Source: Cephalotus follicularis
Taxonomy: Eukaryota > Streptophyta > Magnoliopsida > Oxalidales > Cephalotaceae
Length of the DNA: 64,000 bases
Assembly (NCBI GenBank): GCA_001972305.1
Contig: BDDD01000177.1
Span: 50,172-114,171, forward strand
Direction of reading: 5' to 3'
This document shows, piece by piece, positions 12,492 through 29,269 of the stretch. A model generated the notes under the pieces. The model was not told where the DNA came from. It saw nothing but the letters and a program-made list of their open reading frames with translations, and searched no databases. Made by a program: the position numbers and the translations under genes. Positions within the stretch are counted from its first letter, which is position 1. Each line of letters opens with the position of its first letter.

Positions 12492-13590
12492 TGTTGATAC
12501 AGAAATCATTCTCTCAACAGTATCCTACGTGGGGGACTTTGATTTGTTAAGAGAAACGCTTGTCACTGATGCCTGTGAGGAAGAAACCGATCTCGGACAC
12601 CTGCACAAGTAGCAACAATGGTGAAGGCCCAGGAGGTTGTTCTCCCGGGGACACTCCGACGCTCAAGTTAATCAAGTACAGATGAAAGATTATACTCTCT
12701 TGAATGTAAAAATTGCTGACCTTTGTTCAGTGTGTTGAACTTGTATTTATAGTGGAATTTGGTAGCTGTTAGAGCGTGTAAATCGGATGTGATCATTATC
12801 CCCTAGGAAGTGCCGAGGATTTCGGACATTCCTTATCTCCGTCAGTAATGTAGTACTTTCCTTTATCTCCTCTTTCCTTTTGTTGTAGTTGATTAGGATT
12901 CTATCTCCTTGTTTGGATAGGTATGGATCCCGTGAAATCTGGTGAAGTTATTCCCTTTATCCTATCTTCCAAATCTGTTGGTTGTCATCCTTATCTCCTT
13001 TACTTAGAGGATAAGGATCCCTGGAATTTAGGCTAACTCCCTATCCACATTCCGTGAATGAGGAGGAGACCTTCTATCCGAGGAGAGGAGCTGATGTGAG
13101 GCCAATGAGATAGTCGGCCCATGTCCTCGAAATCTTCTCGGTCCATAGACTTGTATTTAAATTGGATGGCCTTTGGTTCTTTGTCTGAGGAAATGGATCT
13201 TGGCAGTGGAACCATTGGGCGTGTCCTCGGCACTTATGCCGAGGAGAGGTCCTCCTTGAGCTATTTCTTTCTTGACTCCCCCTACTACCAGTTCACTGAT
13301 TACGGAGTCACTTGTAATAGATCGCTTGTTATGTGACCGAGGGTATCCTCGGCTGGGTTGCTTCAAATGGTGTCCTCGGACCCGGAACCGAGGAGGTTGA
13401 TTATTGTACTGGAATCACTGGGTGTGTCCTCGGCACTTGTGCCGAGGAAGAAACCTCCCTTTACCACTGTTATGTTGGCGTACGTGCTTCCTCTGCCTTT
13501 AATTCATTAATTCTTATCTCTTCGTACACTTGGCCAGGTAATCAAGAGGACACGTGTTGCTTTGAATTTGACTTAATTTTCCCCACATCA
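12492..13590 (-). mobile_element. Solo LTR 1 (gypsy family of the 39-kb element), 5-bp TSD
   Basis: On the minus strand the unit starts TGATGTGGGG at 13590 and ends GTATCAACA at 12492, giving TG..CA ends. It is flanked by the direct repeat ATAAT (12487-12491 and 13591-13595). Its end (CGTAGGATACTGTTG, ATTTCTGTATCAACA) and a block with GTGTCCCCGGGA, GAACAACCTCCTGG match the LTR end of the Ty3/gypsy element at 38.9-39.4 kb. No internal region or second LTR is present, so it is a solo LTR left by LTR-LTR recombination. It lies 0.2 kb upstream of the guanylate kinase start and may influence that promoter. Confidence 0.85.
13225..13447. repeat. Three palindromic CCTCGG...CCGAGG motifs inside solo LTR 1
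   Basis: Near-perfect 20-nt hairpin words occur at 13225-13244, 13374-13393 and 13428-13447, for example CCTCGGCACTTGTGCCGAGG. The first and third also share flanking sequence (a GGG(C/T)GTGT lead and a CCTCC tail), so they are copies of a longer module inside the LTR. Confidence 0.8.
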
Positions 13591-13595
13591 ATAAT

Positions 13596-14893
13596 AAATA
13601 TATATTTTTTAATTAATAAAAAGAAGAATAATTATATTAATTTTTTTCTATTTCATTTCATTAATTGGATGACAGTCACTTCATATGTTAGTATTATTGA
13701 GATCAACTCGATATGATATTAGATTAAATGAGTTTAATTAGATTTGATTTCGAATCATATTCAAACTAACTCTTTAAACACAATAGAAATCCAAAAGAAA
13801 CACAAAAAAAAGACACATTTATCCGGATAAATTATCACATATTGATAATTTTTTTAGTTTATTACCCTATTTTACACTATATATTAATTAGAGTCTTAAA
13901 ATTAATACACCCTATTAAATGATATTAAATAATATAATATAAGGTGACAGATAACAATTTATCATAACACTTATTACATTATAGATAACTATTTTATCTG
14001 TTACTTGTAAACATGGAGTTCTCAAATGATTGTTGATCTGTAGCTACTTCCATACTAATAGAGAAATTAATTACGCTAAGTGGAACCAAACAAAGAAGAC
14101 ACATTCATATGGCAACCAAACAAAGAAGACACATTCACATTCAAGATGCTTAAATGAACAGAAGCTTCTCAATAACCATTTAATCTTTTCAGATTTTTCT
14201 TTTTGCTTTTAGACGCAAGAGCTTTTCGTCATTATCTTGTCCATACATTAGCAACATTCGAAAAGAATTTATCTTGGTTTTCTATTAACAAAGAATTCTT
14301 AAGAAGCCCAAATAACAGACATCACAAATGCTACATAACTGCGCATGCATTCCAGTTACACTCCTCAAATACCCTGTATATATGTTTCTAACAGGAAATG
14401 CTAACATTCAATGAAGTTGCGGTCACGTTTCTTTCTGGTCATATACATTTCCAAGTGAAAGTAAGAAAAACAAAGAGGCAGTTATTTTGATGACAATAAC
14501 ACAGGTGAAAGTGAAACAATACAACAATCAATTGTCAAGTTACAGCCTGAAATATGGGAGCGAAAAGTGGCAACTTCTAGTTGTTAATAAGGAATGATAA
14601 GTAAATCAACATATCGCTTTTTCCTCTTCCTCATTTCTGGCTTCCACTTGTCAGAATCAGAGAGAAACAGGGTCAGGACGCCAGGCAGCCAAGAACCAAT
14701 TTTACCTTTCAAATTAGTGATAAAAATTACAGCTTTTAGCTAGACTCTCCCAACAGGAGTTGCAAGTCCATGTGCTGCTATATAATGCCGACAATTTCAC
14801 ATCATGCCATATTAATCATGGCAAGTAATTGACGACAATTACCATTTGGGTCAGCCATAGGCAGGACGAGCCGATACAAAACATGATATGCAG
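13596..14893. other. Intergenic region, MAPK 3' flank
   Basis: AT-rich sequence without a gene. A short direct repeat (AACCAAACAAAGAAGACACA) occurs twice at about 14085 and 14113. The last few hundred bases before 14893 are the likely 3' UTR of the MAPK gene. Confidence 0.45.
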
Positions 14894-20178
<5,285 letters not shown>

Positions 20179-20845
20179 CTTATGAACAAAGCATCAAAAC
20201 ACTCGCAATCAAAGAATAGTGAAGCTAAACTCCAATTCCAAGATCACAGAAACCCAGTAGAACTAAACACAGATTCAACAGAGCTCAAATACCCAGAAAC
20301 CAAAATCACCTAAAGAGATCGAACTTGCACCATAATGCCAATATGAAAAACAAAAAGCTCATAAAACATCAAGAGAGCCAAAACCCAGATGTCAAATTCC
20401 AATTTATGGCACAAATGCAAAAGTTAAGCTCTAAAGAAGGGAAATTTTAGTAAGTATTTGGTACTAAAGTAAACAACTTTCGAATATAAAGTGGGAATAG
20501 ATACTTAAAAATGTAAACTTTCAGTATAAAGGAACCAAAATTGTGAAGGAAAAAAAATGAGGGAAGTGACAAAATGTAGGTGTGAGAAAGAATGGTCCGC
20601 TAAAAATTAGCGGAAATGACTAAATTTTGGAGAATATAAGAAAAAGATAAAATCTAGTAGTCCCCTTTTTCTTATAAAAAAAACAGGTGATGATTATGAT
20701 AAATGGATGACATGAAGAAGAAAAGAAACAACTATTTGGGAGAGCAAAATGAAACACTTGTGTTGCGCGTTGTTGTAGGTGAAATGCTTCTGGATCTCAG
20801 TATCAACTCAAGGTTCTTCAAGTTGAAGACTTTTTCTTTGCACAC

Positions 20846-20877
<32 letters not shown>

Positions 20878-22061
20878 CGAAAATGGATATTTTTATGTGC
20901 TAAAGAAATTCAGATTGGTATTGGAAAAGAAATATCGTGCTGTTGTTTGCCTTAAATGACTTCTTTCTTTCTTTGCCACACATTTTGTTACTTCCTCGCA
21001 ATAGGGTCTTTTTTTTTATTATTAGCGAAACATATGAAAGATAGGATAAGACTCCAATTAATACATTTTATTGGATGTTATAAAATAAGATGGTAATTTA
21101 TCCAAACTTAATATACGTAGAGAGAGAAAAAAAAAAGTGAACATACTTATTAGAATATATAAGTTATAAATTTTTTATTTTTATGGTTAGATTTACAGAT
21201 TATATTTCATCAATCATATCATTAAATTAAATATTTTATATCTATAAATCTAATATGTTAAATTTTAAATTAATTAAAAATTTATAATTATTTTACATTT
21301 TCTTAAAAAATTGAACCGTTTTATAATTTTTCATGAATGATTTATTCCATGAATGATAAGAGATATCCAACGTATTGCTACATGTTTTACAAGTTGTATC
21401 TGAATGGTTGAATTTACAAAATATATGTAATAGATTAAACAATTTTAGATTTTTTTTATGTTCACCGTCACATGTTCCTACATGACTTACTAAGTGGATC
21501 ATTCGTATAACAGAAAATGTTCTATCGTCCATCTCTTTCAAATCATCGTCTGATACCGTATCTGGTTTTTTCATTTTTTCTCACAACGCCTTTTCCGAAC
21601 CTTGTTACGTTAGAACTGTCATCATACGCAATTTTCATTAACTGATATTAATATTGCAATCTAAATTTTTAACTTTAAATTTTGTTGTAATAGACCGAGC
21701 CATAATACCGATAAAAAAAAAACTTTGATACAACTTATTGAAAAAATATGATATTTTTCCTTTTTGAAACCACTCACATGTACTAATATCAAATTACTGA
21801 TACAATCTATCTACGAAAATAAACAAATTAGATAAAAATAAATAAAATATTTAGTAAACACAATAGACATAATATCAATACAAAATAACAATTAAATTTG
21901 TATCCTTAAATCTAATCTTATAAAATTTTTATACACCATCTTTCAACCAAATGACAATCTCGCGTTGAATTCTTCTTTCTTTTACCTTTCTCCCTTGTGC
22001 AGCCGCTGCCCCCCTCATTTTTCTTCTTTTTAACGCAGCCACCGGCCACTTTTTCTTATTA

Positions 22062-22098
<37 letters not shown>

Positions 22099-23590
22099 AA
22101 AGCACTAATCTCTAAACAAACTAAAGACAAAAGGAAAAAAAGCAGCTAATATAAGGTCGAACCCACGTACCAACCCAACAAAAAAATCAACAACAAAAAA
22201 TTTATTATTGTATCATTTTTGCATTTGAAATTTTTTTTCACGTACTTATAACTTCATAAGTGTAACATTACAATACAAGTTACTCTTAACATTATTTGAA
22301 TCAATTGTTAATTGTTTTCTATAAATGACGAACTAATGCGAACTTATAAATCGCATCGAACCAATTCGTTAAAAATTCTAATCTTAATCCTGAAAAAAAT
22401 AAAGATCAACTCAGATCACTTGTGACTAATCCTTCATTGGTCCGGATTGTTTTAGGTTACGAGTCAGAGGGCTCGGGACTGGACCAATTCGACCTATGCT
22501 CATCATTAACCTTACTGCATGATTGAAAAGAATGTATTTGATAGATATTCACGCATTAAGAAGTAAGGGTGCTCTCAAATCAAGACGAAAAACCGTGGAG
22601 AGATATTGTGTGTGATCCATGGATTTTTGATCAAAAAAATGAATCCAAGCTTGATGGCTAGTTTAGGACTCTTTGGACTTTTAAAACTTAACAAATTGAA
22701 AATTTTGAATAGCTAAAGAAAGAGAAATTAACCGAGACCTCGTTAGTAACAATGAGCAATATTGGATATGATATATGGAATTGGTCATGTTGAAGTTAAG
22801 TTAGCACAGTTTTGGAAGTAAAAGGTATGCGTATAACAAGTGAGAGAGTGACCATATTTTTTGAAATTTGGTTGAGTTGCCTACTTATTAAGAAGGGGTA
22901 GTTGTCGGTGTACTCATACTGTACACAAGTTTGTGTGAAAATCATCATACATATAATATTTTAAGTCAATGTGATAAGACTTGATGTCCATAAAAAAAGC
23001 ATGTTTATGACGTAAGTGAGTAAATGTGACAAATGGATATCCTCTCATAAATTTTTTATATCCAAAGATACAACGGATATAAAATATCTATACTTGTGTT
23101 TGTGAACTTTGAATATCCGTAGTTATATATATAACTTTATTTTTAAAAAGTTTAACTTTTGAAAAAAAGAAAAGAAAATGCTCAAATTCAATAAGTTTTA
23201 CTCACATTTAATCAAATACAAAACTACATTTTTAAGCACAAACATATAAATGTTTAATAGTTAATATAATTTCTTTTATAAATATTTTATTTTAGAATTG
23301 GGATATTAAAAGGATAAAAAAGAAGAAGAGTGAAATACTCATAGAGTATGGATCCAAAAATACTACTAATTTTTTAATCCATAGGCTGTACATGTACAAG
23401 TACATTAACGGGTATTGCTGGTATAAGTCTAAATTGCCAAGTAGCCAACATATTAACTACAATCAATCGTCAATCATAATTGATTTTTGTAAGTTGGAAG
23501 TGATATTTTTTAATAATTATCACATGCAATCTACATGTTTTTATAGTTTTCCAATAATATATTTGTGCTACATCAAGGGATAGAAGGAGG
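20179..23590. other. Intergenic region upstream of MAPK
   Basis: The part next to 20178 is the MAPK 5' UTR and promoter, with a GA microsatellite at about 20846-20876. From 21.0 to 23.5 kb the sequence is very AT-rich, with an AT microsatellite (22065-22096) and no supported coding region. Small open frames here lack any recognisable domain. Confidence 0.5.
22065..22096. repeat. (AT)n microsatellite
   Basis: A run of 16 AT dinucleotides in intergenic DNA. Confidence 0.9.
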
Positions 23591-24188
23591 TAGAGTTACA
23601 AACCGGTCCGAACTGGTCCGTGTGGTCCTTGAACCGGTCTGGACAGTTCTCTACGTGGCAGACCCGTGGTTAAACTGGCTATTGAGAGCGGTCCAGACCC
23701 GTTCAGAGTGTTCAGAACCATTGAACCGGATCGTGAACCGGAGATAGATTTCAACGCCTATCGTACACGTCAACGCCAAAGACAGCTACACACAAAAGGA
23801 TTCTCAAATTGAAATGGACGTTAACGCACAAAACAAATGAAGTCAACTCAAATGACATTAACGTCAACGTCATACATACGCGTCAACGTGAATAAAGCAA
23901 AAATCGAACATAAGTTTATGATGTCAACGCAAAATACCAAATGTGTCAACGCATAAGGAGATAGACGTCAACGCCTATCATATACGTCAACGCTAATATG
24001 AACTGAACCGGTCCGAACCGTTTACGGTTAAGGTTCACGGGTCGGTTCGGTTCTCACTTTTTAGCTCCATGAACCGGACCGGCCCGAACCGTGAGAAAAG
24101 CAGGTCGGTTCACGAACCGAACCGCCTTTCACCGGTCTCGAAAGATCTGGGCCACGGTTCGGACCGGCCCGGACCGCTTGCAACTCTA
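23591..24188. mobile_element. hAT-like non-autonomous element with GAACCGG and GTCAACGC repeats
   Basis: The left end TAGAGTTACAAACCGGTCCG and the right end, read on the other strand as TAGAGTTGCAAGCGGTCCG, form imperfect terminal inverted repeats of about 20 bp. The subterminal parts are packed with CGGTTC/GAACCG words in both orientations. The core (23745-24000) carries at least ten copies of GTCAACGC-like words. The right flank ATAGAAAG resembles ATAGAAGG, which lies 3 bp outside the left end, so a target duplication is only suggestive. There is no transposase frame. Confidence 0.65.
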
Positions 24189-25332
24189 ATAGAAAGTTGA
24201 CCTAGTAGAACCAAATATGATTTGTTAACTTTTAATTTGTCCAATGAAACTTTGTTTTGAAATTATATATATATGTTTCATCTATCATTGCACAACAATG
24301 TAACTTCAACCAAATAATTGTTTTTTCATGATATACTGCAATAGTAGATGCACAACTCCCAATCCCTTTCATGAAAGATCAAACTTTGGTATTTCTAAAT
24401 AAAAACACAATGTATTTATCGTTTGGGTGTTCCAAAGGAACAATGTTAATCGAATAAGTAAATGCTTTATATTAGTATCGGTGAAGGTTTGCAAAAATAA
24501 AAAAATTGGATATGTTACTCGTAATAATCATTCGATACTCCTTATGTTAAGATTTTAACTGAAAAAACATATGGTATTCCTGTAATATTAATCATTGGGT
24601 ACTTATTCTAATAAGATTTTAACATTTGAATGAGTCTCCCATGAGACCCACTAAATACAAAAATCTATAATATGGTGTATCATAAATATATACATATATG
24701 GAGAGGAGAGAGAGAGAGAGAGAGTAGAATATAGGTGTAGATAGACATCCAAGAAAAAAATTTGGAGTGGCAAGTCTCAACTGAATACACATATAAGCTG
24801 TACTTGTCATTGCGTATGTGTCTTCCATCCATGGGTTCTTATAAAGACATTTCGCTTTGTTAGATTAATTATTTTGTCAACATTTGATTGCGTTTTATCC
24901 ATTTGTTGTTATTGTTGCTAGCATGGTACAAACGTTACAATGAAGTATTCTCCATGTAACGATGCATAGATTTTCGTGGATTTAGTTGGGTCCATGATAT
25001 ACGTAGGAGAAGCAATATAATGACGCGGAATTGTCTCGGTATTCATCTGAGGTTGAACCGAATTTATTATCGGTGTCGTTTTAAGCTTTATGCTGTATGT
25101 CATTTTCTACGAAGAATTATTTGTTATTATTATAGTTTTGAGAATTATTTGATAATTCTGTTATTTAATTAGAATTAAGGATTTGTTTATATAAATAGTT
25201 ATGATAAACCTAATTATTTTGAGATTACTGACATTTGGTTTATTTACTTCTCCTTTCTTCTAATCCCAGAAATTCTTGGTTCTTAATCCCTAATCTATTT
25301 GTTTTTGATTACTGCTCGACATCAACTGAAGA
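24189..25332. other. Intergenic region upstream of F-box pseudogene
   Basis: AT-rich, with a GA run near 24700-24725. No gene is supported. The last about 150 bases may be the old promoter and 5' UTR of the F-box pseudogene. Confidence 0.45.
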
Positions 25333-26539
25333 ATGGTGGTTGGAAAGAGGAAAAAAGTAGTTGCTGATGCAAGGTGTGATTGGGCATCAGGACTTCCTGT
25401 GATCTCCTTGAGGGCATTATTGAGCAGCTGCCTTTAATGGATCGCATTGCCTTTAGTTACGTTTGCAAGCCATGGAAAAGAGTTTTTGTGGAACATGCTT
25501 CCCGTCAGCAGATGGGTAGTTTCCCATTGCTTCTCAAGGCCCATCAAGAAGACAAAGAGATGAGAACTTGTGTTAGTGTACTAGAAAACAAAGTTTGGGG
25601 GTTGGACCTGTCTCAAGCTTATGGTAAATTTTTGTTGGGGATCATATCAGGATTGGTTGATTGTTGTACAAGTTATTGGTAAACCTGATGCAGCAAATTG
25701 CTCAATTGATATCAGCTTGTTGAATCCATTCTCTGGTAGAAAGATTGATCTGCCTCGAGCACCCGACATTTATTACCGGGTGCTTCTTTCAGGTATTTCC
25801 TCTGAGGACAACCTTGTTTGCACGCTGGCTCCTAAGGGTAGTGAGCCCGCTTTCTGGATTCCAGGAGCTCAATTGTGGTACAAATATCAAGGTGTCATAC
25901 GACAATCTGTGGATGCCATATTCTATAATGGAAGTTTCTATCTTGTAACCCGACAATATGATATTTGGGAAGTTGATGCTGCAAGCGTTGTTTCTACCAT
26001 TAGAAGAGAGGATCTAGATACCTCTTTTGATAATGCTTCCACTATCAAAACACAATTTCATAGTCAAAATATCAGAGAGAACATCGAATGTTTTTACTTA
26101 TAAATACCTTGTGGAGTCTTGTGGGGAGCTTTTACTTGTCTGCAGAGTATATAATGAAGGGGTATATCTTGAAACAGTATACTTTGAGATATATAAGCTA
26201 GATGTTGACCATATGGCTTGGAAGAAGATTAAAAACTTGGGGGATAGGATGTTTTTGGGTAAATGTTGTTCCATATCATTGTCTCCGAAGCAATTAAGAG
26301 TTGGAATTTCCAACTTTATCTATTTCGCCAATTGTATTTATTATCCTGCTGTGAACCAGTGGCAGCTCTCTAGCATCCTTGGTGGTCTGGACAGAATCTT
26401 AAAAGGATCTTGTTTAATGGACGACGATTGCAAAAGGGAGGATTGGGTCACTTTTCACTTCGGCAATGAAATTTGTGGCAGGTTTAGCTTCCGTCGTAAT
26501 ATTCAGGACTTCGGACACATCTGGCTTACTCACCTCTAA
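25333..26539 (+). pseudogene. F-box/DUF295 protein gene with three frameshifts
   Basis: The ATG at 25333 opens a frame (MVVGKRKKV... DWASGLP) that breaks near 25393-25397. The F-box itself continues in another frame (DLLEGIIEQLPLMDRI, then CKPWKR). A second break near 25630 sits in a T5 run and moves the frame to the DUF295 part (INPF-type motif SLLNPFSGRKIDLP). A third break near 26090, again in a T5 run, leads to the last part, ending at TAA 26537-26539. Each shift is a single base. F-box proteins are substrate receptors of SCF ubiquitin ligases; the DUF295 class is large and fast-evolving in plants. The gene is intronless and nearly full length (about 400 residues), so this is either a young pseudogene or a real gene damaged by homopolymer sequencing errors. 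Confidence 0.85.
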
Positions 26540-27333
26540 CGTGTTACCGTGCCAAAAGAAGACAGTGATTTTGTTAGCCCCGTGTGACTGATTCATTATG
26601 AGGGATCTACATTTTTCGTGTATTGCTGCACAAATCAGAATAAGTTCTTGGAGACCTTCGCAATGACAAGTTATCAGCTTCTGCTTCCATAGCATGCCTA
26701 TTTTCATATACTAATAGTAGTAGTATATCTTCATTCATCATTTTGGTCTTTATGAAAGTGCTATATTCTAAATTAAACAAATTAATCTTCGTTGAGCTCA
26801 ACGGTGGGATTTCTTTATTTTTTTCCTTTTCTTTTTTTTGGGTGCGGATATAAGATATGTCATTAATGGCATGAAAGGATCTTCAGGTTAATCAAAAAAA
26901 AAAAAAAAAAAGTATGCCTCTTTGAATAAAAAACAGTATACCTCTTTCATTCTTAAATTGCCAAAGACGTTAATTTCACTGGGTAAGATTTAATTAAATA
27001 TAATTCACATTATTTTCTCAGATTAGACATGTTTGATAAAATATTATTTGAATTACACCTTACCAATATGCCATGGTAATAAAAACACCAATTTGGGGAT
27101 ATATATGTTAGCTAAAATGATCAAACTCATTCCTCACCATTGTCTCTTGCGAAAGCAACAAAACCTGCATCTACATGCACAATTTCATTGCAGGATCGGA
27201 TGGCTTGTGCATGTTGGTAGTGATCTATTCAACATTAACTCGGCTTTTTTATGCAGATTTAATACGAGGAGTACTTAAGTTTTTTTTTATTATCTCTAAT
27301 AAGATACATAGATTCATGTTTGCTTGTTGCACA
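26540..27333. other. Intergenic region downstream of F-box pseudogene
   Basis: AT-rich, with an A18 run at about 26895-26912. No coding or RNA feature is visible. Confidence 0.45.
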
Positions 27334-27420
27334 TCCCCAAGTTTGATTTGAATCAACAAACTGTCTGTTACTTAAAGTTGACTGTAATTGCCGACCGCTA
27401 TACCACTGAGCTACTAAGGT
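27334..27420 (-). pseudogene. Decayed chloroplast-type tRNA-Asn(GUU) copy
   Basis: Read on the minus strand, the first part CTTAGTAGCTCAGTGGTATA followed by GCGGTCGGC, and the end part with GATTCAAATC and CTTGGGGA, match the 5' half, T-arm and 3' end of chloroplast trnN-GUU closely. About 16 extra bases sit between the D-arm half and the anticodon half, and the anticodon region is altered (GTAAC instead of GTTAAC). It is therefore a non-functional plastid-derived insertion (NUPT). The cytosolic tRNA-Asn sequence fits less well. The identification is by memory of the tRNA, not by a search. Confidence 0.7.
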
Positions 27421-27713
27421 ACAACGAAAGAAGGGATTTTTTCATGGATGCCAAAATAGTTGGTAATGCTTTGAGAAATAAAAATAATTATCACTCCGGC
27501 GTGTCATAAAAAAATGGTAAAAAAAAAAATGGTGTGAGTGTCAATGTTATGAAGCTAAATGTTGTGGCGTGAAATTTTTAGATAAATTGAATATTTAAAA
27601 TTATTGTGAATGCACAAAATAACAGAAATAGAAATGATATTAAAAGTATTTGTACCTTGTTTGGTAAAAACAATTTAAACTTTTATTAATATTACATAAA
27701 AAATTATAATAAT

Positions 27714-28298
27714 TATTGATACAGAAAATTATTCATCAACAGTAAAGGTTTGATTTATTGAAAAAAATGCTGCCATATGCTTCGAGAATGTAGTTTTAGC
27801 TGTACACTCCGATACTTAAGTTAGTTTTTGGCAAAGAATATAAAACTATGTGCTTTTTAGTGTAAAATTGACTAACATTTGTTAAGACTGTGAGGCTGAT
27901 ATTTATAGTGTCAGATTGTAACCGTTTTAAGCATGAATTTCGGAAGTAATTGTTGTCCTCTAAGGAAATGCCGAGAATCTCAGGATTTCCTTTATCTCCA
28001 CCTGATTTTACGTAACTGCTTACTAATATCGCGGAGGTGACTCCCTGAAACTTCGGCTGATTTTAGGGCCATATTTGGCTATCAGTGTTGGGATCCTTTG
28101 ACATATTGCCAAGGACCCCACTTGACCCCTTAGCTGGCACCATGGTGCTTCCTCTGACTAGTACCCATATGGGGTTCAAATCCTTTACAGATATCAGTTT
28201 CGGTAGAGGACTCGTGGTAATCTTGGACAGATGATTCCAGGCAGTGCTTTCGGAGGACACGGGCACTTTGACTTTAGGGAGATTTTTTTCCCACATCA
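27714..28298 (-). mobile_element. Solo LTR 2, same family as solo LTR 1, 5-bp TSD
   Basis: The left end TATTGATACAG and the right end CCCACATCA match the two ends of solo LTR 1 (TGTTGATACAG and CCCACATCA). Internal wording (TCCTCTAAGGAAATGCCGAG, AGGATTTCCTTTATCTCC) also parallels it. It is flanked by ATAAT on both sides (27709-27713 and 28299-28303). At 585 bp it is about half the length of solo LTR 1, so it has internal deletions. No internal retrotransposon sequence is present. Confidence 0.8.
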
Positions 28299-28303
28299 AT
28301 AAT

Positions 28304-29269
28304 TATCGAGAATACAAGTTCGAATAATATTTTATTACATATTTATAAAATATACCAGTTATGATTAAATGAGAATTTACATATTCATAATATTAGAAAT
28401 TTAAAGAAAAATATTTCTACCATAAATTATTAAATAAAAATAATACTATTAACCATAAATAGGAAAGCATTACAAATATATGATAAATAAGTTATAAAAA
28501 TATCATTTGTGTTTTTTGAAACACCATTAATAATGTTTTGATTTTTAATAACACGTAATACCTCATTAAAAATTAATGACATTACTCAATAAATCATTTA
28601 TCTTTAGTGGAAAACTTAAACCAATAAAAAGATTTGCCCTAATTTCAGTAACTAAAACAAGAAAATTTAATTATCGTATCTTCATGATCATCAAGTCTTT
28701 TGTATGTTTTTCTCGGATGTGTAAAGTATAAATGATCACACATCCCATTTAGAAACCTAAACGAACCAATAAAATTATTAAGATCAGAATCGGCTCTTTA
28801 GTTACCCCCCCCCCCCCCCCCCCAAAAAAAAAAAAACAATACTAATTGATCTGAAATGGAAAGACAAGACAGCATTGAGACAACCTTAATGCACTGTCTC
28901 AGCTAAAGAAGGATTTATGTACTTCATTGCATGCACATGGGTAAACCGGTGAGATTCTAAACTTGATGTTTCTCATTTCCCACTTGTGACCATCCCGCAC
29001 GGGTAAACCGAAATTTAGCAACCTAATTTATAACAAACACAACAACTTTAAGCACAAGAACTTTATCCTTTTATTCAATCTTAGTATGCTACATAATAAT
29101 CTAACTCCAAACTAGTATGCAAAGGCATTACATTCTTCTAGTCAATTCAGCACACACAACAAACACAATATAAGCGTAAAGATAATTCCAAGCACTACAC
29201 CGGAGATAGATACCAATCGTGTTCGAGCTATAGGCACTCCGCACAATAAAATTACTGTTTGCCAAGTTG
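28304..29269. other. Intergenic region, DLH gene A 3' flank
   Basis: AT-rich with an unusual homopolymer junction of 19 C followed by 13 A (28805-28836). The part next to 29269 is the 3' UTR of the first DLH gene. No other gene is seen. Confidence 0.45.
28805..28836. repeat. C19-A13 homopolymer junction
   Basis: Nineteen C followed directly by thirteen A. The lengths are likely to be unreliable in the assembly. Confidence 0.85.

Noticed and set aside
25380-26539. Three overlapping open frames that could be taken as three small genes.
   Set aside because: Together they form one F-box/DUF295 protein broken by single-base shifts.
27334-27420. A working nuclear tRNA-Asn gene.
   Set aside because: Extra bases in the middle and an altered anticodon region would prevent folding and decoding.
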